In this document: positions 6,324 through 7,061 of the stretch, one piece after another
Numbering within the stretch: position 1 is the first letter of the stretch
Layout of the letters: each line of letters begins with the position of its first letter
Source: Thermocaproicibacter sp036741535
GTDB taxonomy: Bacteria > Bacillota > Clostridia > Oscillospirales > Acutalibacteraceae
DNA length: 7,061 nucleotides
Assembly: GCA_036741535.1 (NCBI GenBank)
Contig: DAINSB010000122.1
Span: 1 to 7,061, forward strand
Direction: 5' to 3'
Made by a program: the position numbers and the translations under genes
Notes under the pieces: model-generated
What the model saw: the letters and a program-made list of their open reading frames with translations, nothing else
Databases searched by the model: none
Told to the model about the DNA's origin: nothing

Positions 6324-6326
6324 CGA

Positions 6327-6354
6327 GGCCACGAAAGGAAATGCTTTCGTGGCC
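6327..6354. repeat. Perfect 11-bp hairpin, possible back-up terminator
   Basis: GGCCACGAAAG (6327-6337) and CTTTCGTGGCC (6344-6354) are exact reverse complements around the six-base loop GAAATG. The stem is stable, but neither strand has a clear U-run after it, so calling it a terminator would be a guess. It directly follows the tRNA-end copy, much as the true terminator follows the tRNA itself. Confidence 0.7.
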
Positions 6355-6393
6355 CATCTTGTACCGTCTATTTTAATTTCAGGCGCTAAAATA

Positions 6394-6439
6394 GGAAAAA
6401 GAGGCGCAGCCGTGGAGGAATCTCCTCTGTGGCTGTGCC
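6394..6439 (-). terminator. Minus-strand hairpin with T-rich tail
   Basis: GGCGCAGCC (6403-6411) pairs with GGCTGTGCC (6431-6439), and GTGGAGGA pairs with TCCTCTGT inside, giving a stem of about 17 bp with several G-U pairs and a three-base loop. On the minus strand it is followed by TCTTTTTCC (6402-6394), the form of an intrinsic terminator. On the plus strand no U-run follows. No minus-strand gene is evident immediately to its right. Confidence 0.6.
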
Positions 6440-6468
6440 CCCTTGGGATGATATTGTGGATATTTTGC

Positions 6469-6497
6469 TTGAGATACGTTTATATTTGGTCTATAAT
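6469..6497 (+). promoter_or_regulatory. Promoter of the 47-residue small gene
   Basis: TTGAGA (6469-6474) and TATAAT (6492-6497) are exactly 17 bases apart in an AT-rich stretch. Transcription should begin near 6504, giving a leader of about 32 bases before the small gene's ATG and a transcript of about 230 bases to the terminator at 6735. Confidence 0.8.
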
Positions 6498-6520
6498 ATA
6501 AAAAAATCTGAAATAATTAA

Positions 6521-6526
6521 AGGAGG
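6521..6526 (+). promoter_or_regulatory. Consensus Shine-Dalgarno AGGAGG of the small gene
   Basis: AGGAGG lies 9 bases before the ATG at 6536, within AAAGGAGGAATT. It is the strongest ribosome site in the window and the main reason to believe that the short frame is translated. Confidence 0.85.
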
Positions 6527-6535
6527 AATTACAGC

Positions 6536-6679
6536 ATGCCCAGTCCAAAAGATACTCATGGCCCTATTGTAAAAACCGGCCCCACAAGCGGAGAAAATCG
6601 TTCAAGAGATGATGACGGGACGTGGAGAAAGAAACGCAGTGACGCGGGTACTCCGAGAAAATCTCAAAATTCTAAGTAG
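6536..6679 (+). CDS. Small hydrophilic protein of unknown function, 47 residues
   Basis: I do not recognise this protein. It begins MPSPKDTHGPIVKTG and contains ENRSRDDDGTWRKKRSDAG (residues 20-38) before TAG at 6677-6679. It is rich in Lys, Arg, Asp, Ser, Gly and Pro: eleven basic against six acidic side chains, a single Trp (residue 30) beside a basic patch, and no Cys. No stretch is hydrophobic enough for a membrane segment or signal peptide. It is probably cytoplasmic and largely disordered; nucleic acid or RNA binding is conceivable from the WRKKR patch but unproven. Support for a real gene is contextual: a 17-spaced promoter, a consensus Shine-Dalgarno 9 bases before ATG, and an intrinsic terminator 21 bases after the stop. 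It stands alone as a one-gene unit. Base composition is lower in GC than the murD operon, which hints at a different history. A regulatory RNA, or an RNA with a coding part, is the main alternative. Confidence 0.75.
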   Translation: MPSPKDTHGPIVKTGPTSGENRSRDDDGTWRKKRSDAGTPRKSQNSK

Positions 6680-6700
6680 TATTCTTAAAAAACTCTGTTA

Positions 6701-6735
6701 GGCCCCAAGCATTTTGCGCTGGGGCCGTGCTTTTT
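6701..6735 (+). terminator. Rho-independent terminator of the small gene
   Basis: GGCCCCAAGC (6701-6710) pairs with GCTGGGGCC (6718-6726), with one bulged A and the loop ATTTTGC. GTGC then TTTTT (6731-6735) follows. The stem is GC-rich and stable, and the position 21 bases after the TAG fits the end of the small transcript. Confidence 0.83.
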
Positions 6736-6857
6736 GATATGGCTAGACTGTGCTTTACAATGGTGACTTTTTGTCGTCCAATCTGCACCAGTGTCCTCAA
6801 GATGGAAGCCACTATACCCTGAACAGACGCGAAACGTGCCCCATCGCGATAACTCAT
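6736..6857. other. Spacer between two converging terminators, nothing recognised
   Basis: This stretch lies between the plus-strand terminator of the small gene and the minus-strand terminator of the next gene. I see no promoter, RNA or supported coding frame in it. A minus-strand frame crosses it, but it runs through both flanking terminators and has no usable ribosome site. Confidence 0.5.
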
Positions 6858-6892
6858 AAAAAAAATCCCAAAATGATTTCTCATTCTGGGAT
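6858..6892 (-). terminator. Minus-strand Rho-independent terminator for the Fn3-like gene
   Basis: ATCCCAAAATGA (6865-6876) and TCATTCTGGGAT (6881-6892) pair over 12 positions with one mismatch around the loop TTTC. Read on the minus strand, the stem is followed by eight T (the complement of the A-run 6858-6865). It sits 58 bases beyond the stop of the minus-strand gene at 6951. Confidence 0.87.
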
Positions 6893-6950
6893 GCCGGTTC
6901 ACAATCGAATTCATGGTGCAGGGCGCTGATAAGTTTAAGATTTGAGCGCG

Positions 6951-7061
6951 TTAAGCAATGGTTGCGACGGTAACGGGCGCTTTGTCCTCGTTGGCATACA
7001 GTCCGGCAGCTTGCCCGGCTTTTCCGACCGCTGTAATGCGGAAGAAATGGTTGCCGCCGAC
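6951..7061 (-). CDS. C-terminal end of a protein resembling a fibronectin type III domain (5' end outside window)
   Basis: On the minus strand the frame is open from the window edge for 36 codons and ends in TAA (6953-6951). The sequence reads VGGNHFFRITAVGKAGQ, then AAGLYANEDKAPVTVATIA. The pattern aromatic-F-R-I-T-A-V-G-x-A-G, followed by a short turn and a terminal V-T-V strand, is what the last two strands of an Fn3 domain look like, as in 'YYFRVTAVDAAGN...' domains at the ends of secreted or cell-wall-bound clostridial proteins. The call rests on this short match alone, so an unrelated beta-sandwich tail is possible. A strong terminator downstream on the same strand supports a genuine gene end. 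No sortase motif or hydrophobic anchor follows, so the protein would not be wall-anchored at this end. The start and function lie outside the window. Confidence 0.65.
   Translation of the reverse strand, partial: VGGNHFFRITAVGKAGQAAGLYANEDKAPVTVATIA

Larger units (their letters stand above)
6273..6535. other. Gene-free accessory-like spacer with hairpins and a promoter
   Basis: No credible gene lies between the tRNA terminator and the small gene at 6536. The spacer holds a copy of the tRNA 3' end (6312-6323), two hairpins (6327-6354 and 6394-6439) and a promoter (6469-6497). The right half is clearly AT-richer than the operon to its left. The reading frame running through the tRNA into this spacer is an artefact: its start MAELADAQDLGSC is simply tRNA-Leu sequence translated. 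Confidence 0.7.

Noticed and set aside
6312..6326. A second tRNA gene or pseudogene
   Set aside because: Only the acceptor 3' strand is present; no T, anticodon or D arm can be folded from the preceding bases.
6148..6501. A 117-codon plus-strand frame beginning MAELADAQDLGSC
   Set aside because: Its start lies inside tRNA-Leu and the recurring MAELADAQDLGSC is translated tRNA. It also crosses the tRNA terminator.
6672..6914. An 80-codon minus-strand frame (MNSIVNRHPRM...)
   Set aside because: It runs through both the 6858-6892 and 6701-6735 terminator hairpins, lacks a Shine-Dalgarno and matches no family I know. A decayed gene fragment cannot be fully excluded.
1..7061. CRISPR array, transposase, toxin-antitoxin pair or phage defence genes
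   Set aside because: No spaced repeat series, no transposase or integrase motifs and no nuclease/helicase domains were seen in any frame.

Overview
The window looks like a stretch of a high-GC Firmicute chromosome, most likely a class Clostridia gut-type bacterium of the Oscillospiraceae/Ruminococcaceae kind. Three things suggest this: strongly G/C-biased third codon positions in the core genes; sigma-A type promoters and intrinsic terminators of the Gram-positive style, with strong AGGAGG/GGAGG ribosome sites; and protein sequences (class II aldolase tail, MurD, M42 peptidases, the PLP protein often labelled 'aluminium resistance') that read like clostridial versions. The taxonomic call is inference from sequence style, not from a marker gene.

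Layout. Bases 2-202 are the last 66 codons of a class II fructose-bisphosphate aldolase, closed by a perfect 19-bp inverted repeat (230-269). A palindrome-rich gap follows, then a promoter (383-411). Next comes a same-strand five-gene cluster: murD (462-1883, TTG start), two tandem M42 metallo-aminopeptidases (1899-2912 and 2912-3949), a GNAT acetyltransferase (3943-4752) and a methionine-gamma-lyase-like PLP protein (4794-6080). The first four are separated by 15 nt or overlap by 1-7 nt, and the fifth follows after 41 nt, so they probably form one operon. MurD makes the UDP-MurNAc-L-Ala-D-Glu precursor of peptidoglycan. The M42 enzymes are probable cytoplasmic peptide trimmers. The functions of the GNAT and PLP enzymes are not fixed by sequence.

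A second promoter (6083-6111) starts at the stop codon of the PLP gene and drives tRNA-Leu(UAG) (6142-6226, CCA encoded), which has its own terminator (6233-6272). From about 6230 the character changes: lower GC, several hairpins, a 12-bp copy of the tRNA 3' end 96 bp downstream, and a minus-strand terminator (6394-6439) with no obvious gene to end. The 309-base gap 6227-6535 holds only these elements and a promoter.

That promoter (6469-6497) serves a small gene that is easily missed: a 47-codon reading frame (6536-6679) with an AGGAGG site and its own terminator (6701-6735). It is the best candidate for something undescribed in this window. It meets, tail to tail, the last 36 codons of a minus-strand gene (6951-7061) whose sequence resembles the end of a fibronectin type III domain and which has a strong minus-strand terminator (6858-6892). 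Bases 6736-6857 between the two terminators show no convincing feature.
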